Made by a program: the position numbers and the translations under genes. Under the pieces are notes generated by a model, which was not told the DNA's origin, did no database searches, and saw only the letters and a list, made by a program, of their open reading frames with translations. From positions 369,868,386 through 369,932,385 of the forward strand of contig NC_073303.1 in the NCBI RefSeq assembly GCF_027595985.1: 64,000 bases of DNA, written 5' to 3'. This stretch comes from Sorex araneus. Taxonomy: Eukaryota; Chordata; Mammalia; Eulipotyphla; Soricidae. Numbering within the stretch: position 1 is the stretch's first letter; every line of letters starts with the position of its first letter. Positions 31,710 to 43,739 of this stretch are shown one piece after another.

Positions 31710-32925
31710 ATTGTCTAGGGCTGCAAAATGTAACTCAGTCACAGTCATTTTAATAATAATAATGATAGTTTAATAGATATTTTCAGAGGCTGAGAAAACC
31801 CTAAGATGGAACCCCTAACCTGATTGGCCAACTATCCCCAGGAGAGACTCTCAGGTCCCCTAAACACTGAGAGAACTCCCCCCCCCAAAAAAAAAGACAA
31901 CCAAAAACATCCATCTTCTATAGCAAGCTATCATTTCCAAAGATTGCTGCCACTGTTTTTCCAAATCAAGTGCTCTTTTTCATTGTGACCTTGACACTCA
32001 CAAACCGTGTGGAGGGACCAGTTCCCTGAGCGAGGTGGGTCTTTGTGACTACTGTGACCAATACATTGAGGAAAAAGGGACATTCTAGGACTTACTCAGA
32101 GCCCATGTTGCTTCTTCCTGGCTTTCCTGGGAAACACCCTTGAGACTTCATGTAAACTCCCATCATCTGTGGCCATGTCCATGTGAAGGACAATGGAGGC
32201 GTCCACTCAGGAGTCCCAGCTCCTAGACAATCGCTAACCCCCCGCGGGAGTCATGTGAGTGAGGCATTTTCAAAGCCAATGGCTTTATCACTCGCATTAC
32301 CGATGTTCAGCTGTGGAAACAATCTAAACTAGGCCACAGCAATCTGTGGACGTTCACTTTTTCCAAGGCTCTAACTTCTGATTTGACCCTTCGATGCTTA
32401 TTGGACCCTGCAAAACGTGCCATTATTTCTGTATGAGAGTCAAGATAATGAAATAGAAATTCGATGAATAAGCACATTTAGTGGTCCAATTCTTTTCCAA
32501 ATTGGGTTGCAGCATTCCTCCTTAGTAACTATTGTGTTACTAAAACCAGCTGTGAAATATATTCGCGTATAAAAGAAATATGTCCGCATCCAGGGTTCAC
32601 GTTAAAGCCCTAACCTGCAATGGAACTGCAGACGCTAAAGAAGTCTTCACAGCGGTTTCCTTAGCGATAGGGTTCCTGTCCCAGAGAAGAAACAGAAGAT
32701 GCTCACTCCTGGTCTCTCCTCCCCAGCCCTACCTATCCCCCTTCACAGACAATGGAAGACAACAGGAAGTCAGTCTTCAGAAACTCAGGAAAAGAACTCT
32801 TGGCAGAAGTTTAGTCTGCTGACACCCTGATCTTTGATTTCCCAGTCTCCAGAGCTGTATGAAATGAGTATCTGTTGTTACATCACTTGGTCCACTATTT
32901 TGTTAGGGCAGCTCCAGCTAAGACA
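31710..32925. other. Unassigned intergenic DNA
   Basis: No gene or clear repeat apart from an eroded SINE trace near 31800-31900. AT-rich towards 32500. Confidence 0.45.
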
Positions 32926-32941
32926 GCCCCAAAGCATTTCT

Positions 32942-33110
32942 TTTTTTGGGGGAGGGGGTCACACCCAGAGATGCACAGGGGTTACTCCTGGCTCCGAACT
33001 CAGGAATTACCCCTGGCGGTGCTCAGGGGACCATATGGGATGCTGGGAATCGAACCTAGGTTGGCCGTGTGCAGGCAAACGCCCTGCCCGCTGTGCTATC
33101 TCTCCAGCCC
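32942..33110 (-). mobile_element. Type 1 SINE, reverse orientation, with likely target-site duplication
   Basis: Complete inverted copy. 'aaagcatttct' at its left and 'aaatcatttct' at its right (33114) are near-identical. Confidence 0.9.
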
Positions 33111-33649
33111 CCCAAATCATTTCTAAATCAACTTACAAATGTTTGTAAAAGTTCAAAAATTGTACTCCTCACTGAGCATAGTTTATTTCTATGGCTGCTG
33201 TTTAGTAAGAAGGAAGCAATGCACTTAACTTTCTGATATAAGTGACTTAGCCAAAATATTTTTGTTCTAGACTTTGCAGCTATCCCATTAGAAAACATTC
33301 CTGCATAAAACTTAAGCCGCAAGTCCCATTTGTTGACAAAGAGATCCTTTATCATTTTGAAAAGTGGATTGTGTTTGCCAGCAATTAGATGCGAAATCTT
33401 GGAATTCTTCCTTCATACCATCATGTTAAGATTGCATGTATAAAAAGATGACATCACTAGATCACTTTAAAATTAGAGCACTTCAGAAATATTGCTTTAG
33501 AGCCAGAGACCAATGGGCTAAGCACACAGTTGGATTCCTGGCACCTACTGTCCCCCAAATACAACCAGAAGCAACCCCAAGCATCCAGCCAGAAGCCCCT
33601 GAGAACCCCTGGATGTAGCCCGAAAAGCCGAAAGATAAAACTATTTCAC

Positions 33650-33828
33650 TGGGGCTGGAGCGACAGCACAGCGGGTAGGGCGTTTGCCTTGCACCCAGCC
33701 GACCCGTGTTCGATTCCCAGCATCCCATATGGTCCCCTAAGCACCGCCAAGAGTAACTCCTGAGTGCAGAGCCAGGAGTAACCCCTGTGCATTGCCGGCT
33801 GTGACCACCCAAAAACCAAAAAAAAAAA
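33650..33828 (+). mobile_element. Type 1 SINE
   Basis: GGGGCTGGAGCGACAGCACA head, A-rich tail. 'aactatttcact' left and 'aactattttact' right suggest the target-site duplication. An older fragment lies just left (33495-33640). Confidence 0.9.
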
Positions 33829-34059
33829 CTATTTTACTGAACCAAACCACCAACATGCTAAATCTATAAGAATGAGAACAGCCTGTGTGAAAGGACTGGG
33901 GTCTGACCTCCAGAGCCATCCACCTGCCTCATGCCTTCCACCTGGCTTTGACCCCTTGTCTATTACCTCTTCCGCGACTTCAGCCTTTGCCACTTCCTCC
34001 TTGGAACCTATTGTGGGTCCCTAAAATTATTCCTCTATATTCTTCAAATTGCAACTTGT

Positions 34060-34930
34060 TCTGGGTGTTAGGCTACGCTCAGGGCTTCCTCCTGGCTGGT
34101 TCCATATCCTCTCGGTTGTGCTGGATGCTGTACTGAATAGCAGTGTGCACGTCCCCATGAATGGATGTTTTTGTGCATTGGGGGTACATACCGAGAACTG
34201 GAATTGCTGGGTCATATGGCAGCTCTAGTCTTACTTTCCTGAGAATCTTACGTTTTCCAAAGGGCTTGAACCAGTCGACATTCCCACCAGCAGTGGATCA
34301 GTTTTTTCCTACCATATTCCCACCGATAGATGGTTCCCAACATTTGCCTGCCATGTGCCATTCTTACAGGGCAAGATGGTCTCTCATTGTCTCGATTTGG
34401 ATTTCCCCAGCAGCAATGATGTGCACTTTTTCATGGGCTTATTGGCCACCTGTCCATCTTTACAGAAGTATCTATTTTCTTTGGGTATTTTGTTTTTGAT
34501 CTTTGTGAATACTCAATATATCTTGGGTATTAACCCGTTACCTGGTGTGCTGATTGCAAGCATTTTCTACAGTTAGAAAATAACTGAACTAATTTGTATA
34601 AATGAGCTCATTTATACAAATTTATTAAATGAGTTCATTTATACAAATTAATGTATACTGAATTTATACAAATTAATCCAGTTGGGTGTTTTTTAGTTTT
34701 ATATAGGTCATTTATGTATTTTTTTGCCACGAAGAAACTCTTTAATTTGATATCATCCCTTTCTTTACTTTGTTTCTGATGTCCTTACCAATGGCCCCGT
34801 ATCATTGAAAGCAGCTCTGAGGTTCAAACCTTGGAGTGTTCTGCCTATATTTTTGTCACTATATTTTATGGATTCTGGTCTACCTCAGTGTCTCCGATCC
34901 ACTTTAACTTGACTTGTATAAGGTGCACCA
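34060..34930 (-). mobile_element. L1 ORF2/3' fragment, reverse orientation
   Basis: Antisense L1 in order: GAATTGCTGGGTCATATGGC, TGAACCAGTCGACATTCCCA, GATGGTCTCTCATTGTCTCG, 'catgggcttattggccacctg', 'gggtattaacccgttacctgg', GCCACGAAGAAACTCTTTAA. A short AT direct repeat (GAGCTCATTTATACAAATT and relatives, 34600-34680) interrupts it. The 112-codon plus-strand frame here is not a gene. Confidence 0.8.
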
Positions 34931-35094
34931 GATTTCCAGACCCAAATACCTGGCCCAGTTGTCTGAGTACTGCTGGGAGTGGCCCCTGGGTCCCCCCACA
35001 AATATATAAAAATAACAAATATGCTTCATACCCCCTGAGGTACCTATTACCAAAATCCCAGAAAAAAGAGAATGGGGACATTAGAATACACGCT

Positions 35095-35665
35095 TAGTGG
35101 GGGAACGTGGAGAAACCGGAAATATCATGCATTCCTGATGGGAATATGAAATGGTAGTCACCGCAGAAAACAATTTGGGAGCTCTTCAAAAAGTCAAACA
35201 CAGAACGACCCGGAACTCCAGCCGTGCCACGCCTGACACATGCCCCCAAACTGGAAGCACAGATCCCATCAGGGTCCCGGGCAGCAGTGCTCACAGCACC
35301 ATTGACAGTGGCGACAAGATGAGAAGCCACCCAACTAGCCGCTCGCAGACAGAGGCCAAGTGTGGTACTTGTCCAGGGAGCACCACGAGCCTCGAAAGGA
35401 AGAGTATTCGGAGACAGGCTGGGGGCAGGGGCGATCCTCGGGACAGCATGCCAGGCGGGCGCCAGATCCCAAAGGGCCACTACTGGACGACTCACGAGGC
35501 CGCCTGGTGTGTGGAGCTGAGACTCAGGGGCCTGGACATTGTCTGCTGCCCCCTTCAAGCCCTCGTGTCCAGTCCCAACCACTGGCTGACGGCGACTGCT
35601 GCAGGGCTCCTGCCCCTCGGAACCGAGAGAGGAATCGGCTCCCCCCTCAAACCATGAATTTCGGG
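35095..35665 (+). mobile_element. L1 3' end, plus orientation, GC-shifted
   Basis: 'acgtggagaaaccggaaatatcatgcattcctgatgggaatatgaaatggta' (split here only by line) is the sense L1 3' ORF2 region, followed by AAACAATTTGGGAGCTCTTC and TGGAAGCACAGATCCCATCA. It lies head-on to the antisense L1 to its left. The long plus- and minus-strand frames (168, 165 and 213 codons) are accidental. Confidence 0.6.
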
Positions 35666-36052
35666 AATGCCTTGTGCAGAGCTGAAGACAGTTTTTCTCT
35701 GAGTCCCAGGTCGGGCCATGGCTCTGGATCTTCATCTCCAGTCTTGATCTTGTGCTCTCCCAGGTTTCAGAGAGAGGCAGAGAAGCCGCCAGCTCCTTCG
35801 CATGAAGTCCTCACTCGCCACTTTGACAGTAAATTTCACCACTCAGAATTCACCTAGTCGTTACCTGCGCAACTCTAAACGTGTTGAAGCTCCCACGTCC
35901 TGCTGTCGCCTCCTGGAAGCCCGGCACCAGCACTTACTCTGTGCGTCTGCCTGTTCTTCAGGGTCCTTCCGACCCTCACGGGTCTCCAGATAACTTTGAT
36001 TATAAAACAGACAAATAGATAAACAGAATGTAGAGACTAATATTCTTTATTT

Positions 36053-36230
36053 TTATTTATTTTTTTGGTTTTGGGGTCACACCAGGCGATGTACAGGGGT
36101 TACTCCTGGCTCTGCACTCAGGAATTACTCCTGGCGGTGCTCAGGGGACCATATGGGATGCTGGGATTCGAACCCGGGTCGGCTGCGTGCAAGGCAAATG
36201 CCCTACCCTCTATGCTATCGCTCCAGCCCC
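36053..36230 (-). mobile_element. Type 1 SINE, reverse orientation, with 15-bp target-site duplication
   Basis: Complete inverted copy flanked by GACTAATATTCTTTA at 36035-36049 and 36231-36245. Confidence 0.94.
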
Positions 36231-36249
36231 GACTAATATTCTTTAAAAC

Positions 36250-38180
36250 TCACTTTTTTGTTCTGTACTACCCATCCTGAAGTTAGTATCACACATTTTT
36301 CAACACCATTAATGCTGCCAGGGACTTTTTATTTCTGTGAGTGTACAAAGTAGTGCGTGATGACTCTTTAAAGAGGGAGTACATTCCAGAGGATTTCTCT
36401 TTCGCTTCCCTTTGACCTTTATACCACAGGCCAGGGAACTGGGGCCACGTCTGAATCACTGTTGAAGATTCTCCATTAGACCTGCCATGGGGAAGTCTGT
36501 GGCCAATAGTTCATACCCTTAACACTTGCCCACAAGTCTTGAAATAGACGGTGACTACCAGATTTCCCCACAAAGAATCAGTTAGTGCCTCAGAATGCTC
36601 CCAAAGTCCACGTACTGCCTTTCTGCATCTTACTGCAGATTTACTGAGTAGCCTCAAGTCCCTCTGAGTATGACAGCAGGGAAAATCACAGAACTACACA
36701 TTTCCCTATGTTCATACATGAGCCGACCTCAAACACAGAGAATCTCAAGTGTCAGAGTCGATGGCCCGACTCTGTCCTGGAAACGGAGCGAGATGTTAGC
36801 TATCCATCACGGCCAGGTCTCAAGTTTTATCAGAACTGGGAGTTGGGGAGTTATGCTGCTGAAGAGCATCTTAAGAGCTGGAATGCCATTTATTTTGATC
36901 GCAGGGAATCCCATAACTACTGAATTACTGCTTATGATCTCTGGGGTAAGACATTTTATCACACAACTCCACCTGGCTTATACAGGTGAACTGCCACTAC
37001 TTGGCTCCTGTAACCAAAGAATCCTTCCAGTTTCAGCAAAATTAGAGGGCCAAGTGAAACACTTCAGAATGCATTCCTTTCATCTGGCAAAGCCTTGGTT
37101 AATGGACTGGTTTCCGGTTCATAACTGTTGTGGCTTTTTGGATGAATCTCATATGATAAATCCATCCCAACATTTCTGATTCCTACAGATGTTGACTGTT
37201 TTTCACATTAGAGTGCACAGTGAGTCCAGCGTTGAGTTCAATCTCTAAAACCAGTCATGCAAGCAATTAAAACCCTCTCAGATGTTCAAACCAAAATACC
37301 AAATTCAGAGTTTCTGTTGACTGAACCCATGTTATTTCAACCATATCTGGAACAAAAGGATTTCCAAACTGAATAACTTAATTCATCCCAACACACTGTC
37401 CTCCAAATATCCGCTAATTCTCAGATTCTTCCAAATTCTCACAAATGCACAAATATTGAGTTTTGCTTCTGATTAACTTTAGTACTTTGGATCCAAGAAC
37501 TATCTTAGCCCATTCATAGATTTCCACCCCCACCCTGACCTCAGTTAATCGTTCGCATGCCTTTGCTTTGTTCCACAACAGCTACAAAGTTAACGTTTCT
37601 CAAGACCTTGCCTTCGCTGAGCATATCATTCCACGTGACCATAGATAATGCTGCAATTAAGCTGTCTCATCAAGAGTTGCCAGAAACATGCCGGTTAGTG
37701 AGAAGCTATTGCCGAGCCTGTTTTGATGTCCTGCCATCGCCACGGTACACACTATGGCAGAACATGGGTAGTATTGCCTAACACGTCATGGCCAGGCCAT
37801 GGCTGCCAAGTGATGCAGAAACACGAGTTCTTCCTACTTCGGTTCCTGCGGGAGGAAGTGATGTGGCCCAAACCAGGAAGCAAGTTTGGATGAATGGCAC
37901 CCTCCAAACTGAGTGATGGCTACTGGATGAACTGTCTTGTTTTTTTTTCCCTCTCTTCCTAAGAGTTTTTGTCATCTCCTAGGGCTCCAGAAGAAAAATT
38001 CCAATGATCAGCAGTCTAAAGGGCTAATTCTTTCTTAAAATTTCTACATATTTAGCAATAAAAATCATTTAAAGATTACAAACATAAAACCTTACCTAGT
38101 GTCAAAACACAAAAACAGATTATCACCCAGTTAGAGCCAGTTAAAATTTTAGTGTATGTGTATGTTTCAGTTCCCATTTT
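36250..38180. other. Unassigned intergenic DNA, SINE-free
   Basis: Nearly 2 kb with no SINE, unusual here. The plus-strand frame at 36670-37179 (169 codons) has no domain that I recognise. It may be an old LTR or DNA transposon, or constrained non-coding DNA. Confidence 0.45.
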
Positions 38181-38189
38181 TTTTAAACT

Positions 38190-38372
38190 CCTATTTTTTC
38201 TTTTTTGGTTTTTGGACCACACCCAGCAACGCTCAGGGGTTACTCCTGGCTCTGTACTCAGGAATCACTCCTGGTGGGCTTGGGGATCGTATGATGCCAG
38301 GGATCGAACCTGGTTTGGCTGCGTGCAAGGCAAGCACCCTACCCAATATGTTATCTCTCTGGCCTCAATTCC
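38190..38372 (-). mobile_element. Type 1 SINE, reverse orientation
   Basis: CACACCCAGCAACGCTCAGG, CAGGAATCACTCCTGGTGGG and inverted head. 'ttcagttcccatttt' and 'ctcaattcccaattt' suggest the flanking duplication. Confidence 0.88.
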
Positions 38373-38484
38373 CAATTTTCTTTAAAAAAAAAAAAACCAT
38401 CAAAAAGTGAAAAAAAAAAATTGAAGGGGGGTGGGAATAACGCACGCTGACTGTAGAGTATGCAAACTTCGAAGGAAAACAAAG

Positions 38485-38720
38485 AATCATTCAGTCAACA
38501 AAGATTTATTGAGCACCCATCAGACACCAGGCACTGTTCTAGATACTGGAAACACAGAGGAGAACAAAAGAGAAAAGAATATCCCAGCTCAGTATACACA
38601 TCAGGAGGAGAAAGTACAAATCAGAAAAAAAGTAAATTATACAGTGTGTTAGCTTGTGGCAATTGCTACAGAGAAAAACAACGCAAGGAGTGGCTATAAG
38701 GAGCAGCAAGAGAGATTCTC
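38485..38720 (-). mobile_element. L2 (LINE2) 3' end, reverse orientation
   Basis: CATTCAGTCAACAAAGATTT, ATTGAGCACCCATCAGACAC, CAGGCACTGTTCTAGATACT: the inverted L2 3' terminus. Ancient. Confidence 0.85.
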
Positions 38721-39400
38721 ATTTAAAAGAAGATAACGAGTATATCAGACAATGAAAGAGGCAAAAAAAAATAAATAAAATCAGCCAAATCCCACTCCCA
38801 CAAATAACATTAACACAGCAGTGGAAATCATTCCAGATATCTATGTAGACTGCCGAGGTCGAAATGGATGTTACGGACGACTAAGAGAAAAACAGAGCTA
38901 GGAGAAAGATACTGTTTTAACATGAATCCAAAGTGTAAAAGATAGCCTTTTAATAACTAGTACATTATTAGAGATCTATTTTTCTTTCTCCCCCCATATA
39001 CATGTTATCAGTCACCCAGTTCTAAATTCTGGAATTAAATTAGAAGCCAATTTGCTCAGAACTGACTTCTTTGAAGAGGGGGCCTTCCCATTCAGAAGTA
39101 GAGTCTATCTAGCTCTCTACTTAGCAACTTTAAACATTTGGGGGGAACTGTTTCATAGCTTTCTACGTGCAGGTCCTATGTTCCTTTCAGATTCATTTTG
39201 GGATATCTGAGGCTTTTATTTTTCCTGATGTCATCTAATGCTGTAATAGTACTTCTCCAAGAATATAAAATATGTACTTTTTATCTTGTAACTTGATCTT
39301 TATAAATTCTTTTGAATTTTACATTCACATGAATTTTCGACATACACAATCATGCCATGTGAGAGTGAAAATTTTGTTTCCTCCATTAAAACCCTAAACT
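38720..39400. other. Unassigned intergenic DNA
   Basis: AT-rich; no gene or repeat recognised. Confidence 0.45.
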
Positions 39401-39562
39401 TACCGCACTGGCTGGGCCAAGTGTGGCGCAGAGATGACCCCGGGCAGACTGCCAGAGGGCCTGACCCACTATACTATCTCTCTGCCCCGTTCCTAGTTTA
39501 GTATCGATTTGAATCCTAAGTGGGTATTGAGTTTTAATAAACTCCTTAAGGCCGGCTCCTCA

Positions 39563-39744
39563 AACCCGAGTTCTCCCCTGGGCATGCCTCTCACCTGCCT
39601 GTCTCGATGGCTCTCTGCTGCCCATGAACACATTTCCCCTCTTTCTCTCCTCGAACCCGAGTTCTCCCCTGGGCATGCCTCTCACCTGCCTGTCTCGATG
39701 GCTCTCTGCTGCCCATGAACACATTTCCCCTCTTTCTCTCCTCG
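39563..39744 (+). repeat. Perfect 91-bp tandem duplication
   Basis: Two identical 91-bp units (39563-39653 and 39654-39744), each starting AACCCGAGTTCTCCCCTGGG. A partial third copy may begin just after. Perfect identity implies a recent duplication, or an assembly artefact. Confidence 0.95.
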
Positions 39745-39849
39745 AGCCTGTTTCTAATTTTCAATTAAAAAATCACCTTGCTTTCCTGTTTCGCCTCTTG
39801 CTGAAGTTCTTTTCTATTAGGAAAGGTGACGAACCCACAATGCCCGTGC

Positions 39850-40267
39850 CAACGTCAGGACTGACGTGACGTAGGCCTGGCATTTCCCTGGGCGCTGGTG
39901 GCCCAGGTGGCCGCACAGGGAGGATGCTGCAGAGATGTGCTCCCCGAACTTCTGCAGTGGTGCCGAGAGGTGCTCACCCTGGCGGTCTCCAGGAGGGAGC
40001 GGGCACCACAGGGTGGCATCTGCGACCTCAAGGCCGCAGCTTGACAACCCTTTGGAGATTTCCTGGCTGGAGGGACAGCCCCGGGGTGCAGCGGGCCCCA
40101 GCGGTGTCCGGGAGGGAATGTGAGAGCCGGTGGAGGCCCCACGCGGGACGGCCGAGCAGCTCACGGCCAGGATGCCGCGGAGGCGGTGGTTGGGGCAGCC
40201 TCCCTAGAGCGCTCTCGCCTCTCGGCCCTTTTCTTAAATTTCACCAATAAACTTAAAAAAAAAAAAC
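39850..40267 (+). mobile_element. GC-rich block ending in AATAAA and poly-A
   Basis: About 370 bp of GC- and CpG-rich DNA, then AATAAA at 40246-40251 and about 13 A from 40255. This is the end of a retroposed transcript or an LTR-like terminus in plus orientation. A second AATAAA lies upstream at about 39535. The 108- and 115-codon frames show no known domain. Confidence 0.45.
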
Positions 40268-40399
40268 AACAACTTTAAAAGACAGACTTTCCTGATTCCT
40301 TACTAATACTGACTTTAGGATCATACCCAGCGGTCCTCTGGGAGGGAGATCTGCAGTACCGGAAATCAAGTCCGTTACGCAGGATGTTTATGTCCCTGG

Positions 40400-41000
40400 A
40401 GTCCCTGATCTCTTTTTCAAGCCTTTATTAAGTGATAAATATGGTCCACGCCATGCTAATTCCAAGGGAATAGTAACTGTGACGAAATTACAATCTAGCT
40501 GGTAAATACCCAACAGAATGTGCTGTGACCGTGCAAATCTTAAGAGAGTAATGGCAACTTGGTGCTGGAGAAACTGAAAAGTAGCATGTGGGTAATTACT
40601 TCTTTCTGTAACAAGGGTCATGCGTTATTTCTAAGGAAGGTCAGACTTGCACCAGCAGAGGAAGAAGAAAGGACACCATGTGAGGGTGGGAGGATGGTAT
40701 GAACGGCCGTGAGGAGGCAGGCAGGCGGGCAGGAAAGAACGGTCTCTGAGCGCTCAGAGTGGAGATGAAACCCCCACACAAACGCTCCACGTTGCCACAC
40801 CTGCAGCCATGTCAAGCAACACAGGTGGGAACAGTCCTGGAAGGTTATGTCCATTTCTTAACTACACAAATGTACTATTGCACATTAGTCAAACGTACTC
40901 TTTCCACTTTTCTGTGTGCACATGTTGTCAACCCAGAAATCAATGTCCTCATGAAACACTCTTTGTAAATAAGGTCTTTATAGGTTTCACACTGCGATTA
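40400..41000. other. Unassigned DNA downstream of VPS4B
   Basis: No gene recognised. An AATAAA on the minus strand at 40429-40424 could be a distal VPS4B poly(A) signal, but intervening sequence looks non-genic. Confidence 0.4.
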
Positions 41001-41129
41001 AAAAAATATACATATGTATTCTAAAATATATGTATGAAAGTTCATAGAGATGCTAAAGTAAGATTGACTTGGCAGTTGCGAAAACACCTCGAAGTTTTCT
41101 GATGCTTTTAACTCTGGATAAGAAGAGCA

Positions 41130-41255
41130 TGAATCAAGGCCAGGGAGCCGGCACCAAGGACCGGGACACAGGCTTTGCACCCGGGAGCCCTCAGGCCTGG
41201 CCCCGCACTGGGAGGGCCCCCAGCACTGCCGGGCGTGGCTCCCAAACAACAACAA
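41130..41255 (+). mobile_element. Diverged type 1 SINE
   Basis: GGGAGGGCCCCCAGCACTGC and CGGGCGTGGCTCCCAAACAA mark the body and end; the head is eroded. If VPS4B transcripts reach here, it lies in the distal 3'UTR. Confidence 0.55.
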
Positions 41256-42135
41256 AGGATGTGGACATCTGGTCTCCTCAGACTCGTTCACCTGTCACTG
41301 AAAAACACACGGAAATGATCTATGTGCCATATTCCACAGTATGTCTGAGGCGATCACATTCCAGAAATCATTTTAGAGCCAAAAATGGAGAAACCAGAGG
41401 AATATGGACAGACACAGCTCTAAGAGCGTATGTGAGAATAAAGTGTAATAGCATATCCTTATAGATCAACACTATACTTCCATACTATTCAGTCAGGTGC
41501 TTCATCAATTTAAGTAGAATACTGTAATTATAATATAACTATTGATTTTCCAAATGATGCAACTAATAGCAAGATTGCCTGCATAACTCTGCCGCAAGCA
41601 CAGGATATAAACTACCATATAAGACAATCACAAAGAATTCAGAGTTAGTCTACCAAATTAATTCCTAGTTCTCACTTAAAAACTGCTGGAAATTAATTTT
41701 CATATTTTAGTGATTTCTAATAATTTCTGTGTAATCACTTAAGACAGTATTTTCTATTATACAGATCTCCAAAAAAAGCATACACAGAAGATTAGCCAAC
41801 TGAAGATTATATAAATTTACTTCACTTAAGAACAGTATTTTTCACGCCTATGATTTCCATTTAATATCAACAAAAACATCTGTACAGAAAACCCAAAGGC
41901 AACCAAGTTGCATAATATGCAAAATGTGCAAATATATTTAAAAATGCAAGTTAATTCTATAGCATTTGCAAGGTAGAATTAAGGCATCTACCTTATTCTA
42001 GCTAAATTAATGTTTTGCAAGTTTAGACAATGCAAATATACAAGGCACAACTTAGTGTTGATGCTAAAGTGTATAATACACACCCTCAGATTACTTATTT
42101 GAAGATATTAAAATAATATAATATCAAGTTTGTAT

Positions 42136-42141
42136 TTTATT
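42136..42141 (-). terminator. Candidate VPS4B polyadenylation signal AATAAA
   Basis: AATAAA on the minus strand, about 1.04 kb after the VPS4B stop. Another AATAAA lies near 42693-42698 and an ATTAAA near 41869-41874, so alternative 3' ends are possible. Confidence 0.4.
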
Positions 42142-42279
42142 ACTTAAGGAGACATCAGCTCAACTCCAAAGCTTTAAGAAGCATCACACTGATACTGTAT
42201 GTGTGGGCCAGGAAAAAGACATTCCCTGAACATAAAAGATAAAAGACAAGACCCTTGCTATTCTATATTTTTTAAAAAA

Positions 42280-42325
42280 TTTTATGTATATATATATATA
42301 TATATGTATACACATACACACATAC
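42280..42325 (+). repeat. (TA)n microsatellite in the VPS4B 3' region
   Basis: About 11 TA units then CA/TG-like steps. Confidence 0.9.
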
Positions 42326-43175
42326 TGCAATATCACACAATGAATTTCCCACAATTCGAAGAGGTCAATCTTTTTAGCAAAGGTTTCCATTACAGTATTT
42401 CATAACAAAGTTGTTTAAAAAGTACATATTATCCACCTGTTTTGGTCAATCTTGCTAGTAAAAGACACTGAAATAGACAAATTTCTTCAAGATAAAGACA
42501 ATGCCTAATTTAGAAAGTCTTTCTCTTGAGATTGCACAGTGAAAGGTATTTAGTTAAATATAAAAGCCTGCTGCTTTTAAACAAATTATTTAAATCTACA
42601 GAGATAAACATCAATTTATCCTAAGGATTCATTCAGAGCCTGAACCAGAACACAAATCAGTATCTTTAACCCAATCACAGTGCTCTTTGCTGTTTTATTG
42701 CCCATCCCTGAGAGTAAAGACGCTAGCATTTAAATTTTTGTAATAAGTAAACAAAATTTTACATTGATAAGAATGATGCCTAAGAATATTTTTAAAAATA
42801 TTAAATACAGCCTTATTATTCTAGTTTAAAAAAGAAACTGCTTTCAAAGATCACCATTTATAACAATTTTATATATTTGCCATCTCAAGTCAACTTTAAT
42901 GTTCTTTTTAACTGGGTAATTTCTATTCTTGCCATTGATAAATCACTCATTTCCTGATAAGCCCCCTCCTTTAGAATTGGGTATAATAACAGGCGCCACC
43001 AAATAGGTAATGGAAAAGCACAGATCAAACTGAAAGGAACCGATGAAGTCAGAGTTATATTCCCCTGTGGCCAGAGAGCTTTACTGCGAGTAATCTGAAT
43101 GTCAGCCAAGAAAGGCGAAAATACCTACAAACAGAAAGAACATAAATGGTAAGGGTCTTCCTTGGGGCCGCTGGT

Positions 43176-43277
43176 CTAGCCTTCCTGGCCGAAATCTTCC
43201 GTAAACTTCTTTAGTTTCAACAAGTCCTGCTCATTGACTGTGGGCTTCGTGCTCGAGAGGGACCGCAACATATCCGA
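43176..43277 (-). CDS. VPS4B: VPS4B exon 11, residues 412-444 and stop
   Basis: The last coding exon: 102 bp, CGACAG acceptor, 33 codons and a TAG stop at 43178-43176. It starts [20 protein letters not shown] and ends FTEDFGQEG. The final helix packs back on the large AAA subdomain and is needed for oligomer assembly. Differences from human are minor (SST for SNT, NEQ for NEH). Confidence 0.96.
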   Translation of the reverse strand, partial: SDMLRSLSSTKPTVNEQDLLKLKKFTEDFGQEG

Positions 43278-43384
43278 CTGTCGGGGAGGAGAGAGGGCGA
43301 GTTAGGAACATCCAGTCACATACACTCTCAGAAATAGGGCTGATTTTCATACATTTAGAGTAAACGTACTGTACTGCCATTGCT

Positions 43385-43515
43385 ACTACTGTGACCCAAT
43401 ATTGGCTGATCCAATATTGGATATGCCAAAAACAGTAACAATAAGTCTCTCAGTGAGAGACGTTACTGGTGCCCGCTCGAACAAATCGATGAGCAACGAG
43501 ATGACAGTGCTGATC
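43385..43515 (+). mobile_element. Type 2 SINE, 5' truncated, in VPS4B intron 10
   Basis: GATATGCCAAAAACAGTAAC, GACGTTACTGGTGCCCGCTC, CGATGAGCAACGAGATGACA. It begins about 110 bp upstream of the exon 11 acceptor. Confidence 0.88.
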
Positions 43516-43739
43516 TGAGCAGCTGCAGTGCCGTCCACTAACTACATCCAATTCCTCATCCTCCCGGCACTGCTCCCCACAGAGAAGCCTTCAGCTGCGT
43601 GTGCCTGCCCTGATCCAATCGTCGGGATCCCCCCGTTACCCATCGGCAAGACATTCCTCTGAGCGTCAAGACAAAGGTGCCCCAAATATGCCCTTGATGT
43701 CTTCTCCGGTTTTTAGTCTTCTTAAGTAAGAGCAGATTC

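Larger units (their letters stand above)
42100..43175 (-). other. VPS4B: VPS4B 3' untranslated region (at least this part)
   Basis: Downstream of the stop codon the sequence is AT-rich and free of SINEs as far as about 41.3 kb, unlike the flanks. That suits a long, constrained 3'UTR. A candidate poly(A) signal lies at 42141-42136; the transcript may run further, to about 41 kb. The true end cannot be fixed from sequence alone. Confidence 0.6.

Noticed and set aside
35094-35735. Overlapping 165-213-codon frames on both strands
   Set aside because: They lie in a GC-shifted L1 3' end and show no L1 protein in frame.
36670-37179. 169-codon plus-strand frame
   Set aside because: No recognisable domain, no splice or promoter context; kept only as unassigned DNA.
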